Origin: Leptospira selangorensis
GTDB lineage: Bacteria; Spirochaetota; Leptospiria; Leptospirales; Leptospiraceae
Direction of reading: 5' to 3'
DNA length: 64,000 nt
NCBI RefSeq assembly: GCF_004769405.1
Contig: NZ_RQES01000016.1
Span: 382,060-446,059 of the forward strand
The first letter of the stretch is position 1; each line of letters opens with the position of its first letter. Shown piece after piece: positions 20,406 to 31,390 of the stretch. Below the pieces are notes generated by a model. The model was not told where the DNA came from, made no database searches, and saw only the letters and a list, made by a program, of their open reading frames with translations. Made by a program: the position numbers and the translations under genes.

Positions 20406-21953
20406 ATGGCTACGCCTGCGGAAAAAGATATCACATTAGAAAAAGCTTTGAAAGACACAAAGCTGATCGAGGCCAGATTTAAAGGTCTTCTGGAATCCTT
20501 ACCTGATTCTATCGTAATGGTAAACGATTCGGGAAGTATAGTTTTTGTGAACGAACAGGCGCTTAGGATGTTCGACTACAAAAGAGAAGAACTTTTGGGA
20601 CAGCCTATAGAGATACTTCTTCCTGATAGATTTAGAAAAAAACATATTTCTCATCGTGATCATTATTTCACACAACCTAGGACAAGATCCATGGGAGTCG
20701 GCTCGGAACTTTTTGGTAGGAAGTCCAACGGAGCAGAATTCCCCGTGGAGATCAGCCTAAGTCCTTATAGAACGGAAGAAACAACATTAGTATTAAGTGC
20801 CATCAGGGATATTCGAGAAAGGATCAAGGCAGAAGCAAAGTTCAGAGGACTTTTGGAATCTGCACCGGACGCAGTCGTGATAGTCAATCGGGAAGGAGAT
20901 ATAGTACTCATCAATTCCCAGGCAGAAAAATTATTCGGATACCCCAGAGAAGAATTATTACACAAACCGGTAGAAGTTTTAGTTCCGGAAAGATTCAGGG
21001 CAAACCATCCGCGAAATAGGATCGGTTTTTTTAAAGATCCAAAAGTCCGAGGAATGGGAAGCGGTTTGGAACTATATGGACTTAAGAAAAACGGATTAGA
21101 ATTTCCGGTAGAGATTAGCTTAAGTCCTTTGGAAACGGAAGAAGGTATTCTGGTTTCCAGTTCTATTCGTGATATTACCGAAAGAAAACAACAAGAGGAA
21201 TTCAGAAGAGCCGCATTAGAAGAACAGAATGAAAGGATGAAGGAAACCGCCAGACTAAAAAGTGAATTTTTAGCGAACATGTCCCATGAATTAAGAACTC
21301 CTTTAAACGGTATTATAGGTTTTTCCGAATTACTATCAGACGAAAGACCGGGGCCCTTAAATGGAAAACAGAAAGAATACTTAACGGATATCTTAAATAG
21401 TGCGAATCATCTTCTTAAATTGATCAATGATGTTCTGGATCTTGCCAAGGTGGAATCCGGAAAGATGGAATTGTTTTTGGAAACATTCTCTATGTCCACG
21501 GCGATCAAAGAAGTTTCTTCCATCCTACGTCCGTTATTAAGAAAGAAGGGAATCAATTTTTCAGTTAAGGTAGAGGATTCCTCCGATTTTGTGACCTTAG
21601 ATCCTCAAAAGATAAAACAGATATTATACAATCTATTATCCAATGCAGTAAAGTTTAGTCATAAGGGCGGAAATATCAGAGTTAATATAGAGGCAGAAGA
21701 TAAGGATCTTATTCGAATGAAATTCGAGGATGAAGGGATCGGCATAGATGAAAAAGACCTTACTAGGATTTTCGAAGAATTCCAACAGATAGATAGCGGT
21801 GCGAATCGACAATTCCAAGGAACAGGTCTCGGGCTTGCATTAACCAAAAGGATCGTGGAATTGATGAACGGAAAAATATACGTTGAAAGTACATTGGGAA
21901 AAGGATCGGTTTTCACTATAATACTTCCTAAAGAGATCTCGAACGGTAAATAG
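20406..21953 (+). CDS. PAS-PAS sensor histidine kinase
   Basis: 515 residues, soluble, with no membrane helix. Two PAS domains (about 20-135 and 142-260) share the repeated core PVEISLSP...; they are clear duplicates (compare [15 protein letters not shown] with [15 protein letters not shown]). A HisKA dimerisation domain has the phospho-acceptor H294 in [12 protein letters not shown], and the HATPase domain has NAVKFSH (N box), DEGIGID (G1) and [13 protein letters not shown] (G2). Without its own receiver, it probably phosphorylates the stand-alone receiver encoded 2 bases downstream. Confidence 0.95.
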   Translation: MATPAEKDITLEKALKDTKLIEARFKGLLESLPDSIVMVNDSGSIVFVNEQALRMFDYKREELLGQPIEILLPDRFRKKHISHRDHYFTQPRTRSMGVGSELFGRKSNGAEFPVEISLSPYRTEETTLVLSAIRDIRERIKAEAKFRGLLESAPDAVVIVNREGDIVLINSQAEKLFGYPREELLHKPVEVLVPERFRANHPRNRIGFFKDPKVRGMGSGLELYGLKKNGLEFPVEISLSPLETEEGILVSSSIRDITERKQQEEFRRAALEEQNERMKETARLKSEFLANMSHELRTPLNGIIGFSELLSDERPGPLNGKQKEYLTDILNSANHLLKLINDVLDLAKVESGKMELFLETFSMSTAIKEVSSILRPLLRKKGINFSVKVEDSSDFVTLDPQKIKQILYNLLSNAVKFSHKGGNIRVNIEAEDKDLIRMKFEDEGIGIDEKDLTRIFEEFQQIDSGANRQFQGTGLGLALTKRIVELMNGKIYVESTLGKGSVFTIILPKEISNGK

Positions 21954-21955
21954 AA

Positions 21956-22333
21956 ATGCCCCCTAAGGTTTTGGTAGTAGATGATAATATGGTAAATCTA
22001 AAATTGATTTGCGAATTATTGGAGTTAGATGAATACGAAGTTTTAAAAGCAGGAAATGCGGAAGAAGCACTTCAGGTCATTGATAATTTTCCTTTAGATC
22101 TGATCCTCATGGATATAGAATTACCGGGCATAGACGGACTGACTCTTACTAGACAATTAAAAGAAAGAGAAAATACTAAAAATATATCTATCATAGCTGT
22201 TACCGCTTTTGCAATGAAAGGGGATGCTCAGAAAGCTTATGGAGCAGGTTGCGATGGTTATATTACAAAACCGATCGATACCAGGAAATTTACGGATCAA
22301 ATTAACGGCTTTATCAAGGGGTTGAATCCATGA
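21956..22333 (+). CDS. Stand-alone response regulator receiver domain
   Basis: 125 residues, a single CheY-like receiver with the acidic pocket D9/D10, phospho-acceptor D53 in LILMDIELPG, a Thr in AVTAFAM and the lysine in YITKPID. The highest similarity in pattern is to DivK-type regulators, whose output is protein binding rather than DNA binding. It starts 2 bases after the kinase gene, so it is the cognate partner by position. There is no output domain. Confidence 0.94.
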   Translation: MPPKVLVVDDNMVNLKLICELLELDEYEVLKAGNAEEALQVIDNFPLDLILMDIELPGIDGLTLTRQLKERENTKNISIIAVTAFAMKGDAQKAYGAGCDGYITKPIDTRKFTDQINGFIKGLNP

Positions 22334-22391
22334 TCCAAGAGATTTTTTTCGTCCCTTATCAATACATAGTCCTTTTTCGGACTTAAATTTT

Positions 22392-24485
22392 ATGCTCATT
22401 CTGGTCGTAGACGACAGCTATCAAAACAGGAAATTAATTTCCGCGCAGTTGGAAAATGGATCTAGGAAAATTTACACTGCTTCTAACGGAATAGAAGCTT
22501 TAGAGATCCTGGAAAATACAGAAGTAGATCTGATCATTTCCGATATTCTAATGCCTCAAATGGACGGATATCAATTTTGTTCCAAGGTAAGACAGAATGA
22601 GAAGTTCAAACATATTCCAATTATCATATATACCGCCACTTATACTTCCGATTCGGATGAAAAACTTTCCTTTGATCTAGGTGCGGACGCATTTTTAAAA
22701 AAGCCTGCAGGATTAAAATTACTGGAAGAAACGGTAGTCAAACTTTTACAAAACCCTAGGGCAAAACGAAATGTGAGAGGATTGGTCTTAGATTCCGCTC
22801 CTCTTCGCCAATACAATCATAGACTTGTGGAAAAATTAGAAGAGAAAAATTTCGAGCTCCAAAGAAGGAGTGAAGAGTTAGGCTATGAGATAGAGGAAAG
22901 AATAAGAGCAGAAAGACTGAATCGAGAAGGTGAGGAATTATTCAAAGAACTCACAGATGCGATCCATGAAGTGTTCTGGATGACAAGTCTTTCAAAGAAC
23001 GAGATCGTTTATATCAGCCAAGGATATGAACAGATTTGGGGAAGATCCAGACAAAGTCTTTTGGAAAATCCTATCTCTTGGATGGAATGTATCCATCCGG
23101 ATGATAGAGATAGAGTGATGAATAGCGCAAGGACAAGACAAATAACCGGAGAATATAGAGAAGAATATAGGATCATTCGTCCTGACGGAGAGATCAGATG
23201 GATCAGAGATAAAGCATTTCCGGTTAAGAATGAAAAAGGAGATACGATCCGAGTCGCTGGAGTTGCGGAAGATATCACGGAACATAAACTAAAAGAAGCT
23301 CAATTAAAGGAAGTGGAGAAAAGAAAGGTAGAGTTAGAAGAACAACTAATCCAAGCGCAAAAACTGGAAAGTTTAGGAACCTTGGCAAGTGGTATAGCTC
23401 ACGATTTTAATAATATACTTTCTATCATAATGGGTCATACCTCGGTGATAGAGAATAATAGGAATAATCCGGAAAAATTTTCCCAACATGTTTCCGCATT
23501 ACATATGGCTACACAAAGAGGTGCTTCCTTGGTTAAGCAACTTCTTACGTTTGCCAGAAAAATGGAATTCAATCTGGAACTTGCACAGATAAACGATATT
23601 ATATTAGAGATTAGTAAATTAATCTCCCAGACTTTTCCAAAAAATATCCGACTACTTACAGACTTCCAAGAGGATCTTCCTTTGGTTCACGTGGATACTA
23701 ATCAGATCCATCAAGTTCTCCTGAATTTATGCGTGAATGCTCGGGATGCTATGCAAGATGGGGGGCTCTTAACTATCGAGACATTTCTAACCGACTCGGA
23801 AAATCTAAAGATCGGATATTCCAAGAGTCTAGCCGAAAAATACGTAATATTACGTATTTCTGACTCGGGTAGTGGGATGAGTGAAAAAACGAAGCAGAGA
23901 ATTTTTGAACCGTTCTTCACTACCAAGGATATAGGAAAGGGAACAGGACTTGGGCTCGCATTGGCCTATAGTGTGATCGATAATCATAAAGGTTGGATAG
24001 AAGTAGATTCTGAATTAGGAAAAGGAACTACATTCTTCGTATACTTACCTGTTCCTAAAGAAAAACCGGAACTGAATATAAAGCCCGATTATTCGGAATC
24101 TGAATCTTTAGGGGGCAATGAAAGTATACTTATTATAGAAGATGAAGAACTTCTTAGGAGTATGTTGGCGGATCTTCTGGAGTCCAAAGGATACAAAGTA
24201 TATTTGGCTATAGATGGAGAGGATGGCGTGGAACAATTCCTACTTCGACATTCCGAGATCCAATTAGTACTGACGGATCTGGGACTTCCAAAGTTTGGAG
24301 GAGGAGAAGTTATCAAGAGGATCAGGGCGATTCATAGCTCAGTAAAAATCCTTCTTGCAAGCGGGTTTATGGAACCTGAGTTAAAACTTTCTCTAAAAGA
24401 TTTCGATGTGAGCTATTTTATTCAAAAACCGTATTTGGGCACTGAGATACTTTCCTGCATTCGATCCACATTGGATCAAAAATAA
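22392..24485 (+). CDS. Hybrid histidine kinase: receiver-PAS-HisKA-HATPase-receiver
   Basis: 697 residues, soluble. N-terminal receiver (1-120; phospho-Asp D51), a coiled-coil linker (about 150-180), a PAS domain of PAS_3 type (about 190-305; HPDDRDRVMN and RIIRPDGEIRWIRD), a second coiled coil, then HisKA with H337 in the SGIAHDFNNILS motif typical of one kinase subclass. An HATPase domain has the G2 box [13 protein letters not shown], and a C-terminal receiver has D629 in VLTDLGLP. It can take in and pass on phosphate at both ends, suiting a phosphorelay with the upstream kinase and receiver. No clear ribosome site was seen. Confidence 0.95.
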   Translation: MLILVVDDSYQNRKLISAQLENGSRKIYTASNGIEALEILENTEVDLIISDILMPQMDGYQFCSKVRQNEKFKHIPIIIYTATYTSDSDEKLSFDLGADAFLKKPAGLKLLEETVVKLLQNPRAKRNVRGLVLDSAPLRQYNHRLVEKLEEKNFELQRRSEELGYEIEERIRAERLNREGEELFKELTDAIHEVFWMTSLSKNEIVYISQGYEQIWGRSRQSLLENPISWMECIHPDDRDRVMNSARTRQITGEYREEYRIIRPDGEIRWIRDKAFPVKNEKGDTIRVAGVAEDITEHKLKEAQLKEVEKRKVELEEQLIQAQKLESLGTLASGIAHDFNNILSIIMGHTSVIENNRNNPEKFSQHVSALHMATQRGASLVKQLLTFARKMEFNLELAQINDIILEISKLISQTFPKNIRLLTDFQEDLPLVHVDTNQIHQVLLNLCVNARDAMQDGGLLTIETFLTDSENLKIGYSKSLAEKYVILRISDSGSGMSEKTKQRIFEPFFTTKDIGKGTGLGLALAYSVIDNHKGWIEVDSELGKGTTFFVYLPVPKEKPELNIKPDYSESESLGGNESILIIEDEELLRSMLADLLESKGYKVYLAIDGEDGVEQFLLRHSEIQLVLTDLGLPKFGGGEVIKRIRAIHSSVKILLASGFMEPELKLSLKDFDVSYFIQKPYLGTEILSCIRSTLDQK

Positions 24486-24497
24486 TATATTGACCAG

Positions 24498-24513
24498 TGT
24501 AGCAATCGCTACA
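24498..24513 (+). repeat. Small perfect inverted repeat between hybrid kinase and phosphatase genes
   Basis: TGTAGC (24498-24503) and GCTACA (24508-24513) flank AATC. Further outward, CA and TG can pair after one mismatch. A TTTT run lies eight bases downstream. It could be a weak attenuator or an operator ahead of the SpoIIE-type gene. Confidence 0.35.
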
Positions 24514-24548
24514 GTGTTGGTTTTAACAAGTGAAAAAGAGAAACGAAA

Positions 24549-26771
24549 ATGAGCCATGCACGTCTTTTGCCGGTCCTAACCTGGAGGCTGGAGCTATTTA
24601 CCCATACTGTTCCGGTTCCATTCGCAGTTTATTTTTCTGCAGTTACGGGTTCTTTATATTCTTTGGAAGAATATCTTTCTATGGGAGTGGCAGCGACAAT
24701 AGCCGCCACGGCAATGCTTTTGGGGGCCTTCTATCTTAGATATATAAGATTAAAGAAAGCATCTTATTTGGAGGATAGAAGTTCCGTAGATCCGAACCTT
24801 CTCTCTTCCGCAAAATCGATTTATATTACCCAACCTATCTATGAATCCTTTGTGATTGCAGGCCGTTGGTTTTTTGGGGTATTACTCGCTCATCTTATCG
24901 TTTATTTGATCGTTGGATATCGTCCGAATCTGATCGCCACCATTCCTGCATTGTACTTAGGGATTATTCCGATTTCATTTATTAGTTATTTGTTTATTAC
25001 CGAATACTCTGTTCGCCCCGCTTTGAGTAAAAATAAGTTCAGAGAAGTGGAAGCTAAGACCAGATTATTTTTTCCTTATTCCAAACGTTTGCTGGTAGTA
25101 GTTATGGCAATGATCTCCATGCCATTTAGTCTTTTGGGTTATATGTTATATGCTACTGTGGACGGCAGGATACGTCTGGAAAATCCTCTTCTTCATTTAA
25201 CAATCATGGCATTCTTATTTTCCGTGCCGTTGATCTTTACCGCATGGATAGTAACTGAAGCGATACGATCCAGACTTTCTTCAGTAACTGGATTTCTGGA
25301 AGAAGTGGGAGAAGGTAATTTCGGTCTAAAAATTTCTCCTTCTTCCTTGGATGAATTCGGTAAACAAGAACAAAGGATCGGAAAGGTTGTAGAAAGATTG
25401 AGAGGTCTTTATGAGGAAATCCAATCCTTGAATGAAGGTTTGGAATCCAAGGTAGAAGAGAGAACCAAACAGTTAAAAGAAACCGCAGACGAACTTGGGA
25501 AAAGTCTGGAAGAGATCCAAAAGTTAAAACTTAGCCAGGATGGGGATTATTTCCTAACTTCTCTTTTGACGGAACCTTTGCATTCTATTCAATTACAAGA
25601 TTCCGAATATTCTTTTCGTTCCTTAACGGTCCAAAAGAAAAAATTCAATTATAAACAGAAAGATAGGCAGATAGGTGGAGATATTTCTCTCGCTCATTCT
25701 ATTCGATTGAGAGGAAAGCCATATATCGCATTTGTGAATGCGGATGCTATGGGTAAATCTTTGCAAGGAGCAGTAGGCGCAATCATCTTGGGTTCTATCT
25801 CTAGGTCCATGATTGAAAGAACTCCTGCATTGTATCGAAATGTTTGGCCGGAAAGATGGTTAAAGAACTGGTTTATAGAATTACAAAAAGTTTTTGAGGC
25901 ATTTGACGGATCCTTGATGGCTTCCGCTTTTTTAGGATTATTGGATGAGTCCAGAGGTGTACTATATTATATAAATTGCGAACATCCTTCTCCTGTTCTG
26001 TATCGTGACGAAACTACTATGTTCTTGGAGCCTAAAGAAAAATATTTTAAGATAGGACATTCGGGAATAGGGCGCAATGTTCATATCGAAGTATTCCAAT
26101 TGAGATCGGGAGATGTTTTATTCTCCGGATCGGATGGAAGGGATGATCTTTTGATACAATCCGAGATCGATCCTGACGATGCTAGATTTTTGGAAATTGT
26201 AGGAAGGGCAAAGGGAGATCTGGATCTTACATATGAATTGATCTTAAAAGAAGGGGAGATTACCGATGATCTTTCTCTTCTTAGAATCGAAGCACCTAAA
26301 AAAAGTCTAATATCCACCGACGTTCTGCTCAAAGATTCTAATCCTGAAAAAAAGAATGAGATCCAAAAGACGATTTCCGTTCAGGAATGCAGAAGACTTG
26401 CTTTGGAATATTCTTCCGGTAAAAAATATACTAAGGCGGGAGAGCTTGGTCTTAAGTATGTGCAAAGAAGACCTACGGATACCGAATTTCTTTTTACTGT
26501 AAGTAAACTTCTTCGTAAGTCGGGTAAGATCGTTCTTTCTATCGACTTAGGAGAAAGATACAGGATGAGAAATCCGATAGACTCGGATAATCTTCTCCAC
26601 CTTGCAGAAATGTATGCTTCCAAAAGTAGATTAGAAAGATCGTTCCAACTTTTGGCAGAAGCAACTGCAATCACACCGGAGCATCCGAGGGCAAAAAAAC
26701 TTTCAGAATTTCTGATAGAGAAAACGGGACAGATCTCCGAGTCCAGCGAGGACAGAAGGATCTTGAGATAA
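24549..26771 (+). CDS. Membrane-bound SpoIIE/RsbU-type serine phosphatase
   Basis: 740 residues. About six membrane helices occupy the first 240 residues, followed by a HAMP-like segment (about 245-300), a coiled coil (about 300-330; LNEGLESKVEERTKQL) and a PP2C/SpoIIE domain (about 360-590), with the metal-binding GGD of RQIGGDISLA and the Asp of NADAMGKSLQGA. A C-terminal region of about 120 residues is helical and looks like tetratricopeptide repeats. Such phosphatases usually dephosphorylate an anti-sigma-factor antagonist; no such partner is encoded nearby. It follows the kinase block in the same direction. Confidence 0.88.
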   Translation: MSHARLLPVLTWRLELFTHTVPVPFAVYFSAVTGSLYSLEEYLSMGVAATIAATAMLLGAFYLRYIRLKKASYLEDRSSVDPNLLSSAKSIYITQPIYESFVIAGRWFFGVLLAHLIVYLIVGYRPNLIATIPALYLGIIPISFISYLFITEYSVRPALSKNKFREVEAKTRLFFPYSKRLLVVVMAMISMPFSLLGYMLYATVDGRIRLENPLLHLTIMAFLFSVPLIFTAWIVTEAIRSRLSSVTGFLEEVGEGNFGLKISPSSLDEFGKQEQRIGKVVERLRGLYEEIQSLNEGLESKVEERTKQLKETADELGKSLEEIQKLKLSQDGDYFLTSLLTEPLHSIQLQDSEYSFRSLTVQKKKFNYKQKDRQIGGDISLAHSIRLRGKPYIAFVNADAMGKSLQGAVGAIILGSISRSMIERTPALYRNVWPERWLKNWFIELQKVFEAFDGSLMASAFLGLLDESRGVLYYINCEHPSPVLYRDETTMFLEPKEKYFKIGHSGIGRNVHIEVFQLRSGDVLFSGSDGRDDLLIQSEIDPDDARFLEIVGRAKGDLDLTYELILKEGEITDDLSLLRIEAPKKSLISTDVLLKDSNPEKKNEIQKTISVQECRRLALEYSSGKKYTKAGELGLKYVQRRPTDTEFLFTVSKLLRKSGKIVLSIDLGERYRMRNPIDSDNLLHLAEMYASKSRLERSFQLLAEATAITPEHPRAKKLSEFLIEKTGQISESSEDRRILR

Positions 26772-26799
26772 GGGCTCACGCGAAATGCAGCTTTAAGGA

Positions 26800-27474
26800 T
26801 TATTTTAGTTTCATCTTACGGATTTCTTCAGCGACTGGGATGTTTTGATATTCGATCCTTTCTTTTCCATAGTAGAGTAAGGCTTCGATAAAGTTTGTTT
26901 TTGGGAAAAACTTTCGGATCTCGGTAAGTGGGATGGTGATCGTATCTGAGTTCGGACTTTTATTAAAAAACTCGGTATTCTCCGCTCTTAAGATAAGTTG
27001 GAGTTCCTTAGGTTCGAATGTTTTGGTTTTTTCGGATTTTATAATATTCTCGGAAATGGTTTCTTCTTCTTTTTTCCTGGAAATCGTTCGGAATGGAATT
27101 GTGGTCCACTCGAATAGAGCTCCGATATCTGCAAACATTCCTAGGATATATCTGTTCCAAGGTTTGTCATCGTTATCCAGTTGTCTGTATCCGTCTGTCT
27201 TCTTGTAATCATAATGAACGATCTTGGTTTCTAAAATTTTCCTTTTTTCTAATGTTTCCTGAAAGGAAGCAGCTTCTATTTTTAGGATTAATTCGAAGTT
27301 TTGGAATTCGTAGTTTATTTTTCCCTTATTGGAAATTATCTCTTCTGCTTTTTTATCCAGTAAACGAGAGTCTATAGTTTCTTGTTTGATCGGAAAAACC
27401 GTAAAGCAGTTTAGAAATATAGAATGGATCAAAACTAAGACGGCAAAATAACCGAAAGATCGAAATCTATTCAC
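26800..27474 (-). CDS. Putative lipoprotein of unknown function
   Basis: 224 residues from GTG 27474, which overlaps the stop of the upstream ppx-like gene as GTGA. A longer reading from 27537 adds 21 residues that would spoil the signal peptide. The N-terminus ([19 protein letters not shown]) ends in a spirochaetal lipobox (IFLNC). The rest is hydrophilic and Lys/Glu-rich, with no recognised domain; residues about 105-125 contain a hydrophobic [18 protein letters not shown] segment. Translational coupling to the phosphatase is the only functional hint. Confidence 0.7.
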   Translation of the reverse strand: MNRFRSFGYFAVLVLIHSIFLNCFTVFPIKQETIDSRLLDKKAEEIISNKGKINYEFQNFELILKIEAASFQETLEKRKILETKIVHYDYKKTDGYRQLDNDDKPWNRYILGMFADIGALFEWTTIPFRTISRKKEEETISENIIKSEKTKTFEPKELQLILRAENTEFFNKSPNSDTITIPLTEIRKFFPKTNFIEALLYYGKERIEYQNIPVAEEIRKMKLK

Positions 27475-29024
27475 TGAAATAAAGGCACCATTCCGTAAGC
27501 AGACTCGAACGCATCTGCTTGTTCTTCGCATGCCCAAAGTTCCAGACTTTTATCGTAGTTCTGGTTTGTGACCAAGGTGAAAATTGCCTGATTTTTTCGG
27601 ACCTGGCATTTTACGGTTTCGATCAATCCTTGTCTGTTCCGATTACATGCACTCGCGATCCTTAAAATTGCGGAAAGTTTTTCGACTGTTTCCTGTTCTC
27701 TCGGGCCGACTCTTTGGAATTCTCTATGTTTAGACTTTGGAGAACTTTTACGGTGATATCTTGCGGTAAGAGCTATGATCTCTATTTCTCCCCAGGTAAA
27801 TCCAAGCATTGTTTCCGAGTTTCTGATCAGATAATAACTATGTTTATGATAGGCCGAATGAGAAATGAATAACCCTACTTCATGTAGCAGAGAAGAAGCT
27901 TCCAAATATTCTCTTTCTTCCTTTCCTAATCTATGCACTGACTGTAGTTGATCGAATATATCCAATGAAAGTTTAGCCACATGGCGGGCGTATTCTTGGT
28001 CTCTCGTGTATGAAACCAAAAGGTTCATGATGGATTTTTGGCGGATATCATCCAGATGTTTGGAATGTTCTAAGTCTTGAAAATGTTCCCATTTTCTGAT
28101 GGTATCGTAAATAATCCCTTCTCTAAGTGCAAACTCGGATACTGTCATATCCGGAAGGTCCAATAATTGGAATAGTTCATCCAAGATCAGCATCCCACCT
28201 ACGATAATATCAGAACGTTTAGAATCGAATCCTGGGATCTTACTTCTCTTTTTAGAAGTGTCCGCTTCTAAGATCATATTCCTTGCTCGTTTGAATTCGG
28301 AGGATTGGAAAGTGTAATGATTGAGCGGTCTTTCTTCTGTTTCTCCTTCGAAGGCGCGGATAATTCCTGCAGTTGCCTGGACTGTTCCGGATGAACCGAT
28401 GATCATTTCAGGTTTTAGATCTCGGATGATCTTTCTAAAAGGGAGAATGATCTCTTCCACATAGAGTTTACATTTTCGTATCTGAGAAGAATCCAAAGTT
28501 TCCGATTTCAGGAATTTTTCGGTAAGTCGGATCGCTCCTAATTTGAAACTTTTGGAGAATAGAATGTCCCCTCTATAACCCACCAAAACTTCGGTGCTTC
28601 CTCCACCTATATCCACAAGTAGGACCTTTTTATCGAATACAGGAAGTCCTTGTAGGACCCCGAAATAGATGAGTCGGGCTTCTTCATATCCGCTGATCAC
28701 ATCTATTTTAATTCCCGCTTCCTTTAAGGCTGCAGCCTGGAATTCGGCACGATTGGAAGCTTCTCTCATTGCGGATGTAGCGACTGCTCTGATCTCTGCC
28801 TTTGAGTTATCAGCGAGCATCTTAAAGCGCTTTAAACACTCGATTGCACGCCTAAATGCGGGAGGATCGATCTCTCCTCCTTCTTCCAAACCGCTTCCGA
28901 GACGTACGTTCTCCTTCTCTCTGGCGATTGCTTCAAAGGTCCCGTTTTCACGGACCCGGACGATAATCATGTGAAAGGAGTTTGTGCCTAGATCGATGGC
29001 AGCTAGGGTGTTTTCCCGGACCAT
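27471..29024 (-). CDS. Ppx/GppA family exopolyphosphatase / guanosine pentaphosphate phosphatase
   Basis: 517 residues. The N-terminal ASKHA-fold domain (about 1-305) has [17 protein letters not shown] (phosphate loop 1), [15 protein letters not shown] (phosphate loop 2) and [13 protein letters not shown]. The C-terminal half (about 320-517) is an HD-like helical domain with [20 protein letters not shown], where the histidines lie. It degrades polyphosphate and/or pppGpp and so bears on the stringent response. It is divergent from mreB, with a 188-base shared upstream region. Confidence 0.94.
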   Translation of the reverse strand: MVRENTLAAIDLGTNSFHMIIVRVRENGTFEAIAREKENVRLGSGLEEGGEIDPPAFRRAIECLKRFKMLADNSKAEIRAVATSAMREASNRAEFQAAALKEAGIKIDVISGYEEARLIYFGVLQGLPVFDKKVLLVDIGGGSTEVLVGYRGDILFSKSFKLGAIRLTEKFLKSETLDSSQIRKCKLYVEEIILPFRKIIRDLKPEMIIGSSGTVQATAGIIRAFEGETEERPLNHYTFQSSEFKRARNMILEADTSKKRSKIPGFDSKRSDIIVGGMLILDELFQLLDLPDMTVSEFALREGIIYDTIRKWEHFQDLEHSKHLDDIRQKSIMNLLVSYTRDQEYARHVAKLSLDIFDQLQSVHRLGKEEREYLEASSLLHEVGLFISHSAYHKHSYYLIRNSETMLGFTWGEIEIIALTARYHRKSSPKSKHREFQRVGPREQETVEKLSAILRIASACNRNRQGLIETVKCQVRKNQAIFTLVTNQNYDKSLELWACEEQADAFESAYGMVPLFQ

Positions 29025-29212
29025 AAGTTCCCCAATATTATGGAGGTAGCAATGGGTTCCAATTTGTTTTTCGTTTTTTTTGTTTTGGAATTGCCCGTAA
29101 GGATCGGGCAGGAAATATTGAATTGGATCGCGACAGTAAAATCCTAGAGATTTTCACCGATCTTGCAGATAATAAATAAGATCAACCAGCCTTCTGGCAG
29201 CAAAGGATAGAA

Positions 29213-30235
29213 ATGATATTCGATAAGCTATACGGATTATTTTCCAACGATATGGGAATCGACCTCGGAACCGCAAACACTCTCGTCCATGTAAAAGGGC
29301 AAGGTATCGTTCTTTCCGAGCCTTCCGTAGTAGCGGTCCACGCGGCTACGGGCAAAGTGCTCGCAGTAGGCCAGGAAGCTAAGAGAATGTTGGGACGTAC
29401 TCCCGGCGAGATCGTAGCAATCCGTCCTATGAAAGACGGGGTGATCGCGGACTTCGAAACAGTCGAAAAAATGATCCGCTACTTCATTGCAAAAGTCCAT
29501 AATAGAACTACTTTCGTAAAACCTAGGATCGTGATCGGAGTTCCTTCCGGGATCACTGAGGTGGAAAGACGTGCGGTCCGTGAATCCGCAGAACAAGCAG
29601 GTGCACGCGAGATCTTCTTGATCGACGAGGCGCTAGCTGCTGCGATCGGTGCAAATATTCCGATCAATGAACCTGCCGGTAATATGATCGTGGATATCGG
29701 TGGTGGAACTACAGAGATCGCTGTTATCTCTCTCGGCGGTATGGTAATTGCTGAGTCCATCAGAACCGGTGGTGATGAGTTCGACGATGCAATCATCAAA
29801 TATTTAAGAAACCAATACAACCTGGTTGTTGGGGAAAGAACTGCGGAAGATATCAAACTTACTATCGGTAACGCTTACCCTGAAAAGAAAACAGAGACTA
29901 TGGAAGTAAAAGGTAGAGATGCAATTTCAGGATTACCTCGTACTCTTGAATTAGAATCTAATGAGATCCGTAAAGCTCTCAAAGAACCGACCGACGAAAT
30001 TTTAGACGGGATCAAAAGAGTTCTGGAAAGGACTCCACCTGAACTTGCTTCGGATATCGTAGAAAGAGGGATCGTTCTTACCGGAGGAGGATGTCTTCTT
30101 CGCGGATTAGAAACCTATCTTTCCAAAGAAACCGGTGTACCTGTGTTCAGAGCGGAAAACCCTCTGACCTGCGTGGTACTTGGAACCGGAAAATTCTTGG
30201 ACGAAGTTAAGTATCTAAAACCAGGGATTCGTTAA
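29213..30235 (+). CDS. mreB: Rod shape-determining actin-like protein MreB
   Basis: 340 residues, the usual MreB length. Actin-fold nucleotide motifs: [37 protein letters not shown] and [13 protein letters not shown]. The start ATG 29213 has AAGGA five bases upstream. It forms membrane-associated filaments that guide the elongation machinery encoded directly downstream (MreC, MreD, PBP2, RodA). It is the first gene of the operon; an inverted repeat TGCCCG/CGGGCA (29092-29110) lies in its upstream region. Confidence 0.98.
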   Translation: MIFDKLYGLFSNDMGIDLGTANTLVHVKGQGIVLSEPSVVAVHAATGKVLAVGQEAKRMLGRTPGEIVAIRPMKDGVIADFETVEKMIRYFIAKVHNRTTFVKPRIVIGVPSGITEVERRAVRESAEQAGAREIFLIDEALAAAIGANIPINEPAGNMIVDIGGGTTEIAVISLGGMVIAESIRTGGDEFDDAIIKYLRNQYNLVVGERTAEDIKLTIGNAYPEKKTETMEVKGRDAISGLPRTLELESNEIRKALKEPTDEILDGIKRVLERTPPELASDIVERGIVLTGGGCLLRGLETYLSKETGVPVFRAENPLTCVVLGTGKFLDEVKYLKPGIR

Positions 30236-30248
30236 TTCGGATCTAGGT

Positions 30249-30286
30249 CTCCGGCTTGATTGCCGGAGTCCGATACGGAATTTTTT
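30249..30286 (+). promoter_or_regulatory. Hairpin and T-run between mreB and mreC (possible attenuator)
   Basis: CTCCGGC (30249-30255) pairs perfectly with GCCGGAG (30262-30268) around a six-base loop. A run of six T lies at 30281-30286, directly before the mreC ATG. The 12-base gap between stem and T-run is longer than in a canonical terminator, so partial termination or mRNA processing is only a possibility. Confidence 0.4.
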
Positions 30287-31390
30287 ATGCTTTGGCTTCA
30301 AGTTAATAAAAGTAAGGAAACCGTTTCCCTTTTATTTTGTATCGTATTCTCTCTTCTTTCCCTGACTTTTAAGAGTAATGTTTTAGTCAGAGGGATTGCA
30401 AGTTTTCAGAGAGTAGGGGACTCCGTTTCCGGTTCCATCGACGGAGTGGGTTCCTTTTTCAAAGGTGCCTATACTAAATTAGAATCTTTTGAAGCGGTTC
30501 GTCAGGAAAGAGATGCCTGCGTTGCTGCTATAGATGATTATAAACTTCTTCCCCAAGATCTGGAAAGAGTAAGTAGAGAAAACGAAAGTCTCAGAAGAGA
30601 ATTACGTTTTAATACTAAACAAAAATATTCCACAGTCAAAGCCGAAGTTCTTTCCGTTCGTTTAAATTCCATATATCGTACTATCATCATAGACAAAGGT
30701 TCCGAAGCAGGGATCAAACCTTATATGCCTGTTACTGCAAGAGCAGTGAACCAAAAAGGTGAAATTATAGAAGCTTTGGTAGGAAAGGTGATCGCAGTCA
30801 CCGGAGGTTCCGCAGTGATCCAGCCTATCATCAATTCCAATTATAATATGGGTGTTTCCATTCCGGAAAGTAATCTTTGGGCAACTCTTTCCGGAAACTC
30901 AGGAAGAGGAATGGAAGCATTGATGAATTATATTGATAGCGGCATCATCATCGATCCAAGGATTTTCGGAGATTATCCGATGGGTCCGAGCGAGATGATC
31001 CAATACACCGAGTCTTTAAGTAAGATAGGAAAGCCAGTATATAGTTCAGGTTCTTCCGGAATGTTCCCACCAGGAATTCCTGTGGGTATAATTACTGAAG
31101 AAGGTCCGCGAAACGGAAGTTTTAAGACTGCGTTTTTGAAACCTTTTGTTCGTTTTGATATGCTGGAGTCGGTTACGATACTTATGAAACTCCCTGAAAA
31201 ATGGGCGGAGACCTGGCCGGAAGGACAGAATATCAATATCGAAAATCCGTATTTTGGTGAATTAAATTATCCTAAAGAAGAAAGAGAGCCTAAGGTTCCA
31301 ACTCCTGTCGGAAACAAACCTGTAGAAACTCCTAAACCTCAAAAACCGGATGGAAATGGATCCGGATTCTCCGACGAGGAAACGAACTGA
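30287..31390 (+). CDS. mreC: Rod shape-determining protein MreC
   Basis: 367 residues from ATG 30287; a TTG nine codons upstream falls inside a hairpin and is less likely. There is an N-terminal membrane helix (about 12-30), a coiled coil (about 70-105; [17 protein letters not shown]) and the beta-rich MreC core ([26 protein letters not shown]...). The C-terminal tail is Pro/Lys-rich. MreC links the cytoplasmic MreB filament to periplasmic PBP2. Its stop overlaps the mreD start by one base (TGATG). Confidence 0.95.
   Translation: MLWLQVNKSKETVSLLFCIVFSLLSLTFKSNVLVRGIASFQRVGDSVSGSIDGVGSFFKGAYTKLESFEAVRQERDACVAAIDDYKLLPQDLERVSRENESLRRELRFNTKQKYSTVKAEVLSVRLNSIYRTIIIDKGSEAGIKPYMPVTARAVNQKGEIIEALVGKVIAVTGGSAVIQPIINSNYNMGVSIPESNLWATLSGNSGRGMEALMNYIDSGIIIDPRIFGDYPMGPSEMIQYTESLSKIGKPVYSSGSSGMFPPGIPVGIITEEGPRNGSFKTAFLKPFVRFDMLESVTILMKLPEKWAETWPEGQNINIENPYFGELNYPKEEREPKVPTPVGNKPVETPKPQKPDGNGSGFSDEETN

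Noticed and set aside
29092..29110. Inverted repeat TGCCCG/CGGGCA upstream of mreB read as a terminator
   Set aside because: No T-run follows the stem on either strand. It may still be an operator, but there is nothing to support that.
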